Below the pieces are notes generated by a model. It was not told where the DNA came from and made no database searches. It saw only the letters and a list, made by a program, of their open reading frames with translations. Made by a program: the position numbers and the translations under genes. A stretch of 13,239 bases of DNA from Neisseriaceae bacterium (lineage in GTDB: Bacteria > Pseudomonadota > Gammaproteobacteria > Burkholderiales > UBA11063): the NCBI GenBank assembly GCA_947470205.1, contig CANISK010000019.1:1-13239 (forward strand), read 5' to 3'. Shown piece after piece: positions 6,851-13,239 of the stretch; position 1 is the stretch's first letter; each line of letters starts with the position of its first letter.

Positions 6851-8071
6851 CTATTCAACATAACGCATGTCTTGATTGTAGTTATTTTTTGTAAAAAAAA
6901 TGGCTATCAAAACCAAAGCCACAATAACAATACACGTGATAATAATATTTGCATTAAATCTATTGAAGTTTAAAATCCAATTGGCAATTAGCAAATTGAA
7001 AAGCATACCAACCAGTCTACCACCGGCAAAAAGTGTATTACTTGCGGTATTTCGAAGATTTGCTCCATAATCTCGTACTACGATTTGAATCCATGTGGTA
7101 GGTAGGCCACCACCGAGCAATCCCAACCCCAATGCATAAATAAAGTAATTACTATTATCAATATACCGATAAATAGGTATAAGAATTGCAAATAAAGTGA
7201 TATTAATTAAAACAAAAACCTTGTGACTTTTAAAGCGGTTTATAATGTATCTACACATAAGTGTACTAATAACATTACCCATAAAAAATCCAAATAAGAG
7301 GATTTTAATCAGATACGCTAAGTCTTCATGAATATTCATAAACTTGGGGAACATAAACATTGTAACAATCAGAAAATTAAACGGTATGATGAGTATTAAC
7401 AACCGAATAAATTTGATGATTTTATCTTTACTATTAAATAATTGTAAAATTTGCCCCTTGCTAATATTTTTATCTATATTAATGAATACCAAAGACTCAT
7501 AAATATTTTTTCTCAAGAAAAATATAATAATTCCAATTACGCCACCTAAAATATACATGAGTTGCCATGATACACCACTTAAGTATGTAGCAGTTATTCC
7601 GCCTAAAATCCCACAGAGGTATAAATATGAATTATATATTGATGCCTTATGGGACGTAAATAATTCATTAATGAGAACGCTTGAGGTTGCAAATTCGGTA
7701 GCCAAGCCAAATCCTGAGATAAATCTAAGTAAAGTAAAGAAATATACTGAAGAACTCACAACACTTAAAAGCATTGCTATAGAGTAAATCAAAATACTAT
7801 AACGAATAATAATACTCCTACCAAATTTATCCCCCAAGATACCAAATAATATCGCACCCGTAAATATGCCAAGAGTGTATATGCTAGATATGTATAAATA
7901 AAGTTTTTGAATTTGATTGGTATCAGTTATGTGAAATAAATCCCTGAAAGTGTTTACATAACTTGCAGAAAATATGGTGAGATCATAGAAATCAACAAAA
8001 TAACCAATGCATAGCAAAATAACTGTGAAGGTATATTTGGTCTGATTATTAGTGTGTGCAATAGTGTTCAT
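6851..8071 (-). CDS. MFS transporter, metabolite:H+ symporter-like, 406 aa
   Basis: This is an inner-membrane transporter of the major facilitator superfamily with about 12 predicted helices. Helix 1 carries DFYD (27-30), typical of the metabolite:H+ symporter and sugar-porter-like groups. The loop 2-3 signature reads GILGDKFGRS (77-86), with the conserved Asp and Arg. Helix 4 carries R116 and a GFGLATE stretch (120-126) like the RxxQGxGxGGE motif of the same groups. The central cytoplasmic loop (around 185-215) is short. The ATG at 8071 is preceded by GGAGA at a 6-nt distance, so the start is well supported. It is divergent from pyrB across 83 bp. The substrate cannot be read from sequence; organic acids, osmolytes or amino acids are plausible. 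The family call is firm. Confidence 0.88.
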   Translation of the reverse strand: MNTIAHTNNQTKYTFTVILLCIGYFVDFYDLTIFSASYVNTFRDLFHITDTNQIQKLYLYISSIYTLGIFTGAILFGILGDKFGRSIIIRYSILIYSIAMLLSVVSSSVYFFTLLRFISGFGLATEFATSSVLINELFTSHKASIYNSYLYLCGILGGITATYLSGVSWQLMYILGGVIGIIIFFLRKNIYESLVFINIDKNISKGQILQLFNSKDKIIKFIRLLILIIPFNFLIVTMFMFPKFMNIHEDLAYLIKILLFGFFMGNVISTLMCRYIINRFKSHKVFVLINITLFAILIPIYRYIDNSNYFIYALGLGLLGGGLPTTWIQIVVRDYGANLRNTASNTLFAGGRLVGMLFNLLIANWILNFNRFNANIIITCIVIVALVLIAIFFTKNNYNQDMRYVE

Positions 8072-8115
8072 GGTAATTCTCCATAAATTGAGAGCTATAT
8101 TATAACCAATTCATG

Positions 8116-8146
8116 TATAATTGAGTATTAAATTTATATCATAGGA
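8116..8146 (+). promoter_or_regulatory. pyrB: pyrB -10 candidate and ribosome binding site
   Basis: In the 83-bp gap between the MFS gene and pyrB, TATAAT (8116-8121) is the best -10. No good -35 lies 16-18 nt upstream (TTGAGA at 8088-8093 is 22 nt away). AGGA at 8143-8146 is 8 nt before the ATG. The leader would be under 30 nt, too short for an E. coli-style pyrBI attenuator with leader peptide and terminator. Confidence 0.35.
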
Positions 8147-8154
8147 TAATAATC

Positions 8155-9036
8155 ATGCAACATTTAATCTCAATCACAGATATAGACAAAAAAACCGTAT
8201 TAGATATTTTAGACTTAGCGGAGCAATTTCAACAAGGCAAGACCAGTGATAAGCTCTCTGGCAAGGTTGTTGCATCATGTTTTTTTGAGGCGTCTACTCG
8301 TACTCGCCTTTCATTTGAGTCTGCGGTGAACTATCTTGGTGGCAAGGTAATTGGTTTTAGTGATGCAAATAATACCTCCATCGCTAAGGGTGAGAGCTTT
8401 ATCGATACATTAAAGATTATTGATAATTATGCGGATATTGTCATCATTAGGCACCCGCTAGATGGATCAGCAAGACTTGCCTCTGAAGTATGCACTAAAC
8501 CAGTTATTAATGCTGGAGATGGTGCCAACCAACACCCAACGCAAACACTCCTTGATTTATTTTCCATAAAACAAACACAAGGGAAATTAGACGGAGTTCA
8601 TTTAGGTATCATGGGGGATTTAAAATTTAGCCGTACTGTGTACTCATTATTACACGCTACCAAGTTTTTTGATATGAAATTATATTTTATCGCACCCAAA
8701 AACTTACGCATGGACGACGAGCATTTGTTTATTTTGAAACAATTAGGTATACAGTATTCATTTCACAATAAAGTTGAAGAGGTGATTGATAAACTAGACT
8801 GTTTATATCTCACACGTCTACAAAAAGAGCGTTTTGTGGGTGAATGCTATGAAACGTATGGTATTACGTTAAATCACCTAAAAAACGTGAAACCAAATTT
8901 ATGCATCCTGCATCCATTACCAAGACAAGATGAATTACCAAAAGAAATAGACAGCACTCCATATGCTTATTATTTCACTCAAGCTAAAAATGGTTTATAT
9001 GTAAGACAGGCAATTTTACATCAAATGATCAAATAA
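8155..9036 (+). CDS. pyrB: Aspartate carbamoyltransferase catalytic subunit
   Basis: PyrB joins carbamoyl phosphate and L-aspartate to make N-carbamoyl-L-aspartate, the first committed step of pyrimidine synthesis in the cytoplasm. The carbamoyl-phosphate motif STRTR is at 47-51 inside FEASTRTRLSFE. Further conserved sites are the flexible loop TSIAKGES (74-81), RHP (99-101), the GDGANQHPTQTLLDLF block (121-136) with HPTQ at 127-130, GDLKFSRTV (154-162), and HPLPR (253-257). At 293 residues it is slightly shorter than E. coli PyrB (311), which it resembles closely. No pyrI regulatory subunit follows, and the downstream gene is convergent, so if pyrI exists it is elsewhere. The start is supported by AGGA 8 nt upstream. 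All catalytic motifs look intact. Confidence 0.96.
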   Translation: MQHLISITDIDKKTVLDILDLAEQFQQGKTSDKLSGKVVASCFFEASTRTRLSFESAVNYLGGKVIGFSDANNTSIAKGESFIDTLKIIDNYADIVIIRHPLDGSARLASEVCTKPVINAGDGANQHPTQTLLDLFSIKQTQGKLDGVHLGIMGDLKFSRTVYSLLHATKFFDMKLYFIAPKNLRMDDEHLFILKQLGIQYSFHNKVEEVIDKLDCLYLTRLQKERFVGECYETYGITLNHLKNVKPNLCILHPLPRQDELPKEIDSTPYAYYFTQAKNGLYVRQAILHQMIK

Positions 9037-9125
9037 ACCACACTAGAAGCATTTTGATTGTTTCGGCAAAACAAAAATAATCGGTTAGTAATTTAAGATT
9101 ATTATATTTTAAATTTTGTGAGTTG

Positions 9126-9172
9126 AATGATGATAGTTTCTGCACAGTGCATCATTTTTAATTATTTTTTAT
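9126..9172 (+). terminator. Possible terminator downstream of pyrB
   Basis: AATGATG (9126-9132) and CATCATT (9150-9156) can form a 7-bp stem around a 17-nt loop that contains a nested TGCAC/GTGCA repeat. The stem is followed by T-rich sequence ending in a run of six T (9165-9170). It lies in the convergent gap between pyrB and ispE. The stem is AT-rich and the loop long, so the prediction is weak. Confidence 0.35.
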
Positions 9173-9192
9173 TTCATATGTCTAATTGATAT

Positions 9193-10044
9193 CTAAGCAT
9201 GAAAATTATCCGTAAGTAATACATTATACTTATCTTTTATTTGCATATATGCACCATAAGCACTCTCTTTATTATTAAAGTTTAGATACAGCACACTCCC
9301 AGACCCAGTCATATGTGGTGCACCATAGCCATATTTTGCAATGTCAGATATTATCGATTGTAACTGCGGGTATAATTTAGTGGCAATTGATAATAAATCA
9401 TTTTCATGAGTATTGATAAGATATTCTTCTGTGATTTCTTTATCACAGTTATTATTTATATGTTCTATTGTGAGATTATTAAATATATTTTTAGTTGGTA
9501 TTGGGAAATGGGGAATAATAATCACAAAATACATATGAGGTAGGGTAATATCTTTTAAAACCTCTCCAATGCCAGTTGCAAATGCATGTTTATTATAAAT
9601 AAAAAACGGTACATCAGCACCAAGAGTAAGTCCAATTTGTGAAAGTACATCAGAAGATAAGTATAGCCCCCATAGTGAATTTAATGCATTTAATACAGTT
9701 GCCGCATCAGAGCTGCCACCACCCATCCCACCACCAGATGGAATCACCTTGCGGATTTTGATATTTGCACCCATTTGTTGGGTATCAACACCTATATTTT
9801 TAGCATATTCTTGGAGGTATGCTGCAGCCCGAAAGGTTAGGTCTAGTTTATAATTCCACGCCTGATTGTGTTCAATTAGTGAAATTTTACCATTCAAGGT
9901 AGTCTGGATGTCAATCTCATCAAATACATTTATCAGACAAAAAATAGTCTTTAGTAAATGATACCCGTCCTTTCGTTTACCAACTATTTTAAGCCCAAGG
10001 TTTAATTTAGCAGGTGCCAAATAAGTTTTAAATGCATTTCGCAT
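9193..10044 (-). CDS. ispE: 4-diphosphocytidyl-2-C-methyl-D-erythritol kinase
   Basis: IspE phosphorylates CDP-methylerythritol with ATP in the MEP pathway to isoprenoid precursors. It is a GHMP kinase. PAKLNL (11-16) holds the expected catalytic Lys (K13). The ATP-binding Gly-rich loop GGGMGGGSSDAA is at 104-115, GADVPFF (142-148) supplies the catalytic Asp (D144), and the third GHMP motif TGSGS lies near the C-terminus. The length of 283 fits the family. The ATG is 4 nt after the transaldolase stop codon, with only a weak ribosome site, so translation is probably coupled to that gene. Unlike many gammaproteobacteria there is no lolB, prs or tRNA next to it. Presence of ispE means isoprenoids are made by the MEP route, unlike in Rickettsia species, which have lost it. 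Confidence 0.95.
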   Translation of the reverse strand: MRNAFKTYLAPAKLNLGLKIVGKRKDGYHLLKTIFCLINVFDEIDIQTTLNGKISLIEHNQAWNYKLDLTFRAAAYLQEYAKNIGVDTQQMGANIKIRKVIPSGGGMGGGSSDAATVLNALNSLWGLYLSSDVLSQIGLTLGADVPFFIYNKHAFATGIGEVLKDITLPHMYFVIIIPHFPIPTKNIFNNLTIEHINNNCDKEITEEYLINTHENDLLSIATKLYPQLQSIISDIAKYGYGAPHMTGSGSVLYLNFNNKESAYGAYMQIKDKYNVLLTDNFHA

Positions 10045-10048
10045 GAAT

Positions 10049-11110
10049 TTACTTTACCAGTTCCATCAATCCATCATAAGCATTTTCAAATAACACTAAC
10101 CCATCAGTTTGTAGACTTTGTGCCATATTTTCAATATCCACAAATTCATTAACTTCGGTTAAGATTGACTCAAAAGCATTTGGTCTAAAATCAAATGTGA
10201 TGTCAATACTCCCACGTTCACGAAATGCCTCAAGGGTTGCTTCTGGGAGGGTGTTAATGGTGTCAATCCCGATCAATTCATCCACATATAATGTATCTTT
10301 ATAGTTTTTATTTTTAGTACCGGTACTTGCCCATAGCAAAAACTGTTTTTTAGCGCCAAGTTGTTTTAATGCAATAAATTCATCAGAATTGAATAATACA
10401 TAATAACTAAAATAAGCTTTTTTGGCAAGAGCGATTGCAGTTTTACCTTGAAGGTGCAATGGGAGCTTAGGATCAATTGCGCCATCAATGCGGGAGATAA
10501 AGAAACTTGCAACGGATGTGATTCCATCCACAGATAACCCCTCATTTTTACGTCTAGTGAGCCCCCTAATATATGCATGTGCTATATGAAGTGCGCTTGT
10601 AACTGAAAACAAAAGGGTAACGTTTACGTTCATTCCAGAATATATAAGCTCTTCAAGAGCAACGACACCAGAGCTAGTTGCGGGAATTTTTATCATAAGA
10701 TTTGGCATATTAACATTTCGCCATATACGTTTTGCATCTGAAATTGTTTTATCACTATCATTTGCAATATGAGGGGATACTTCAAAGCTCACATATCCAT
10801 CTTCTTTGTTTGATTTATTATACATAGGCAACATCATTTGACATGCAAGTTTGATGTCCGGTATCACGAGTGCCTCATATCTTGCCTCGTATGAGAGATT
10901 GGTATTTTTTAACTGCATCAAATCATTTTGATATGATTTATCGGAAGAAATCGCTTTATGAAATATTGCAGGGTTGGAGGTAATACCACACACACCATCA
11001 TTGGTGATTAGTTTATGGAAATAGTCTGATTGCAAAAACTCACGAGAAATGGTGTCGATCCAAATTTTTTGTCCTAATTTATTGAGTGCTGAGAGTTTAT
11101 TTTGGTTCAT
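10049..11110 (-). CDS. tal: Transaldolase, long form
   Basis: Transaldolase moves a dihydroxyacetone unit between sugar phosphates in the non-oxidative pentose phosphate pathway. At 353 residues it belongs to the longer class found in many cyanobacteria, actinobacteria and some proteobacteria, rather than the short fructose-6-phosphate aldolase-like class. Visible motifs are IWIDTISRE (16-24), GITSNPAIFHKAI (42-54), the Schiff-base Lys K141 in MIKIPAT (139-145), NVTLLFS (163-169), SRIDGAID in the middle, and WASTGTKN further on. The ATG lies 14 nt after the upstream lipoprotein stop codon, and an AAGGA overlaps that stop, which suggests coupled translation. With ispE 4 nt downstream it forms an operon supplying sugar phosphates and isoprenoid precursors, although the two pathways are only loosely linked. 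Confidence 0.94.
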   Translation of the reverse strand: MNQNKLSALNKLGQKIWIDTISREFLQSDYFHKLITNDGVCGITSNPAIFHKAISSDKSYQNDLMQLKNTNLSYEARYEALVIPDIKLACQMMLPMYNKSNKEDGYVSFEVSPHIANDSDKTISDAKRIWRNVNMPNLMIKIPATSSGVVALEELIYSGMNVNVTLLFSVTSALHIAHAYIRGLTRRKNEGLSVDGITSVASFFISRIDGAIDPKLPLHLQGKTAIALAKKAYFSYYVLFNSDEFIALKQLGAKKQFLLWASTGTKNKNYKDTLYVDELIGIDTINTLPEATLEAFRERGSIDITFDFRPNAFESILTEVNEFVDIENMAQSLQTDGLVLFENAYDGLMELVK

Positions 11111-11124
11111 ATAAAGTATTATCC

Positions 11125-11499
11125 TTATTTTGAATAGTATAATGTCACAATTACAATACTATGATTATATTTTAAATCAGGAGTATCGGTTAATTTTATT
11201 TCATTTATCTGTGGTTTTATTTGAGTTTTATGGATAATTGCATCATATATTTTATATGCAAGTTTTTGATTCTTTAATTCATATGTAATATGAATTGTTT
11301 TTATTTTATTTTTATTAGCAATAGATACAATTGATTGTATTTTATTTGTATCATACACATCAAAAAACATCGGTGACCATCCACCAACAATGTTCTGATG
11401 AAGTTCATTTGTAGAAATGTTATCTTTATGTGTGCTACACGATATCAATGATGTTAGACTAATAGCGCACAGTATCGAAATAAAAAATATTTTTAGCAT
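11125..11499 (-). CDS. Small lipoprotein of unknown function, 124 aa
   Basis: The N-terminus is a type II signal peptide: one Lys at position 3, a hydrophobic core, and lipobox LISC (18-21) with lipidated Cys21. Ser at +2 would favour outer-membrane sorting in the E. coli rule. The mature part is about 104 residues, polar and Lys/Ile-rich, with alternating strands and helices; the C-terminal 25 residues end in a beta-like hydrophobic stretch. I do not recognise a family. It is too short and lacks the pattern expected of LolB, which neighbours ispE in many gammaproteobacteria. It is the first gene of the minus-strand unit leading into tal and ispE, 14 nt before tal. Two TTGACA boxes lie upstream on the minus strand (11530-11525 and 11615-11610), but neither has a convincing -10 at proper spacing. 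Confidence 0.75.
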   Translation of the reverse strand: MLKIFFISILCAISLTSLISCSTHKDNISTNELHQNIVGGWSPMFFDVYDTNKIQSIVSIANKNKIKTIHITYELKNQKLAYKIYDAIIHKTQIKPQINEIKLTDTPDLKYNHSIVIVTLYYSK

Positions 11500-11633
11500 A
11501 GTAAAACTCTAAATAAACACCCATTGTCAAGTTAAATACGAAAAATTTTTATAAGCCTTGGCAATATATTTGTTTACATCTTTATCGGATTGGTTATAAA
11601 AGCTTATTTTGTCAAAAAACAAAGTTTCGCAAA

Positions 11634-12083
11634 TTAATTTGGATAAAATTCATCATCTAGAATTTGTGTAAGATTCCATTCACATGTTTCAGGGAAGTTT
11701 TTTTCAGATAATCCAGTTTCTCGAATAGCATCATAAATAGCAAATTCATATGCACGCTCAAAAGAGGCTTGTAAGTATTCTTGGTTTTTCAAGCTAGGGT
11801 TATCTTTTAAATGATAATAAATTTCTTTTCTTTGTTCTTTTATTGTGTATTTCCAACTGTTTTTGTTTTCGTAATTTGGTTGATATTTCCATTTAAGTAA
11901 ATGCATTATTAAGACTGTTAAGCGACTTATAAGTTCTCTTTTTTCATGCTTCCCCATGCTGTCAATCTCCTCTTGTAAATTCACTAAATCTAATTTGTCT
12001 ATTTCTCCGTTATTAATTAATTTAACTTGCTCTTGTGTCCAAGCATAAAAATCTGTTTCATATAAATTTGCAGCGTTTTGCAT
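11634..12083 (-). CDS. DUF29 family protein, 149 aa
   Basis: The sequence follows the DUF29 pattern. Near the start is LYETDFYAWTQEQVKLI; then DLVNLQEEIDSMGKHEKREL and a LIMHLLKWKYQP stretch. A basic, helical middle is followed by an acidic C-terminal half with YEFAIYDAIRETGL and a Phe-Pro-Glu-Thr-Cys-x-Trp motif near the end. Family members are about 140-150 residues, so this copy is full length. The function of DUF29 is unknown; members are abundant in cyanobacteria and scattered in proteobacteria, often in many copies and in accessory regions. AAGGAG 7 nt before the ATG strongly supports the start. It has a 134-nt gap to the downstream lipoprotein gene, so it is probably a separate unit. 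Confidence 0.85.
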   Translation of the reverse strand: MQNAANLYETDFYAWTQEQVKLINNGEIDKLDLVNLQEEIDSMGKHEKRELISRLTVLIMHLLKWKYQPNYENKNSWKYTIKEQRKEIYYHLKDNPSLKNQEYLQASFERAYEFAIYDAIRETGLSEKNFPETCEWNLTQILDDEFYPN

Positions 12084-12423
12084 AATATTACTCCTTGTGT
12101 ATGTGATAATTGTATCATATACTATAATGAAAATAAAACTATATTTTCAAGGCTAAATTGCCATCATTGGTTGTCAGCATCAACTTTACTTCGTATACTA
12201 TATACTTATCAGAATGACACTCAGCATGTAACATCTGGGCGTCAATCATTGAGGCGCTTTGATAAATCAGAGCTTGGTATGACATATTGGCATTTATGCC
12301 ATTAAACGGACATTATTTTGCCATATTAGATGGCGGAAGTGTTAGTTATATTGTGTGTGATTGCATATTTTGGGTTAAAAATTAAATGATTTTTTAGGCG
12401 CATGAGGTGTGGAATGTCCGCAA
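12084..12423. other. Gene-free region with degenerate repeat-like sequence
   Basis: No convincing gene. A 75-codon plus-strand ORF starting at 12078 overlaps the DUF29 start and has no family features. Two inverted repeats stand out: TGGCAT/ATGCCA (12288-12301, 2-nt gap) and GCCAT/ATGGC (12320-12334). The stretch 12212-12283 is bounded by AGAATGACA and GTATGACA and contains TCAAT-C-ATTGA; it looks like a degraded intergenic repeat of the type bounded by GTCAT in many intracellular bacteria, but I cannot pair it with another copy here. GAGGTGTGG at 12404-12412 is repeated at 1011-1019 before the other orphan gene. Confidence 0.4.
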
Positions 12424-12471
12424 CATGACACAAATTTGTCACTATAAAAAATAAAATATCTATGATATAAT
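12424..12471 (+). promoter_or_regulatory. Promoter with the same palindromic element as at 1062
   Basis: CATGACACAAATTTGT (12424-12439) is identical to 1062-1077. Here it also forms TGACA-N6-TGTCA (12426-12441). A perfect TATAAT (12466-12471) begins 26 nt after the element, against 27 nt at the other site. No good -35 is present 17 nt upstream of this -10 (TATAAA), which would fit a promoter that depends on an activator bound at the palindrome. The predicted start near 12478 gives a leader of about 70 nt. Confidence 0.5.
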
Positions 12472-12547
12472 TATTTTCTATTATTTTAATAGATATAACC
12501 CTGCAAGCATACGCAGTCCAAATTTTAACATTATTAGGTAAGCACTC

Positions 12548-13239
12548 ATGTACTTAAGCAATCAATCACCCGATAAACCAACAACAGGTACACTCCGATC
12601 ACAAAATCCTCAAATTTGCGATAAAAATACAACTCATCTCAGCAGTATAATAGCTCCATTAGAAGATTTATCCAAACAAGCCAACCACCTTAAATTAAAT
12701 AAAGGCAACCTCGATCAGATATCATATCTTAAGCAACAACTGGCCAATTTTTTTGCCATTCCAGACACTTCAACAGTACAACAACTTCTTAATGATGTGC
12801 CAAACAATCCAACCCTTTCAATCACGTATCCATATTCAAATATGAATACCATACAAAAAGCTGCTAAATGGCATGCCCAATTGTTGAATATAAATCTTGA
12901 TTTCATAAAATCACAATTAAATTCAAATTCAGATTCTCAAAATTATTACTCACAGGGAATTGAACTAGATTTAACAATGTCGCCATACAAGTGGGTTGGA
13001 TTAGACAGTGATATACATAAATCTCTGTATGTATGCCCCAATATAGAATCAAAAGAGCTAAATTCAGATGCAGATACAATCTTGAAACGATTCACTATCA
13101 ATAACCAACAGAAACTCACTTATGATGTCAGGGGGTTCCTAGATGGTAAATTACAACAAAGCAAAAATAATCCAAATACTCCACTAATCGCAGCCATAGA
13201 AGTTAGCGACAGTAAATTCACAGAACCATATGTTTTTAA
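12548..13239 (+). CDS. Orphan protein of unknown function, 3' partial (at least 230 aa)
   Basis: The frame from ATG 12548 has no stop before the right edge, so the gene continues beyond the window. AGG at 12536-12538, nine bases before the ATG, supports the start. The 230 visible residues are rich in Asn, Gln, Ser and Leu, with no signal peptide or membrane helix. Residues 30-75 look helical, and from about 140 there are strand-like segments with Trp and Tyr. No family is recognised. I see no clear alignment to the 1105-residue protein, but composition, the polar N-terminus and the promoter element are alike, so it may be a member of the same functional set. Lack of stops over 692 nt in AT-rich DNA plus promoter and ribosome site make it real. 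Confidence 0.75.
   Translation, partial: MYLSNQSPDKPTTGTLRSQNPQICDKNTTHLSSIIAPLEDLSKQANHLKLNKGNLDQISYLKQQLANFFAIPDTSTVQQLLNDVPNNPTLSITYPYSNMNTIQKAAKWHAQLLNINLDFIKSQLNSNSDSQNYYSQGIELDLTMSPYKWVGLDSDIHKSLYVCPNIESKELNSDADTILKRFTINNQQKLTYDVRGFLDGKLQQSKNNPNTPLIAAIEVSDSKFTEPYVF

Noticed and set aside
11125..11499. Possible LolB, given its place upstream of ispE
   Set aside because: LolB is about 200 residues with a different pattern; this lipoprotein has only about 104 mature residues and the transaldolase gene lies in between.
12078..12305. A 75-codon plus-strand ORF after the DUF29 gene
   Set aside because: It overlaps the DUF29 start and its ribosome site, has no family features, and runs through repeat-like intergenic sequence.
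12436..12441. TTGTCA as -35 of the promoter before 12548
   Set aside because: It matches five of six bases but lies 24 nt from TATAAT, too far for a sigma70 promoter; it is better explained as the arm of the palindromic element.
1..13239. CRISPR array, tRNA or rRNA genes, insertion sequence
   Set aside because: I saw no regularly spaced repeats, no tRNA cloverleaf with a T-loop motif, no rRNA sequence and no transposase-like protein.

Overview
The window is AT-rich (roughly one third GC by eye) and looks like a chromosomal piece of a Gram-negative bacterium. MnmE, PyrB, IspE and the transaldolase are intact and closest by eye to gammaproteobacterial forms. The low GC, many single-gene transcription units, a GTCATTCCC-type palindromic repeat and two large Asn/Gln/Lys-rich orphan proteins would fit a host-associated, possibly intracellular gammaproteobacterium. 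That assignment is inference; there is no rRNA, tRNA or clear taxonomic marker here.

Layout, left to right. (1) 2-985: 3' part of a dicarboxylate/amino-acid:cation symporter, cut by the left edge. (2) 986-1246: a regulatory region with a palindrome, a good sigma70-like promoter and a leader inverted repeat, leading to a 1105-residue protein of unknown function (1247-4564). (3) 4565-4834: a convergent gap with a paired inverted repeat (BIME-like). (4) mnmE on the minus strand, whose conserved N-terminus extends past every ATG/GTG/TTG and appears to need an AUU start; it is divergent from a small membrane protein (6300-6707). (5) A second, decayed copy of the repeat in the convergent gap before an MFS transporter (minus strand), which is divergent from pyrB. 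(6) Convergent with pyrB is a minus-strand cluster, lipoprotein - transaldolase - ispE, with gaps of 14 and 4 nt. (7) A DUF29-family gene, then about 460 bp without a gene that ends in a second promoter region. That region carries the same CATGACACAAATTTGT element as the one before the 1105-residue gene and precedes another large-looking orphan ORF (12548 to the right edge, still open).

The core genes serve unrelated housekeeping jobs: tRNA wobble modification, pyrimidine synthesis, the pentose phosphate pathway and MEP isoprenoid synthesis. The most interesting observation is that the two orphan ORFs, about 11 kb apart, share an identical 16-nt palindrome-containing element at nearly the same distance from a -10 box. 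This suggests a co-regulated family of orphan proteins, possibly secreted host-interaction factors. The second is the apparent non-canonical start of mnmE.
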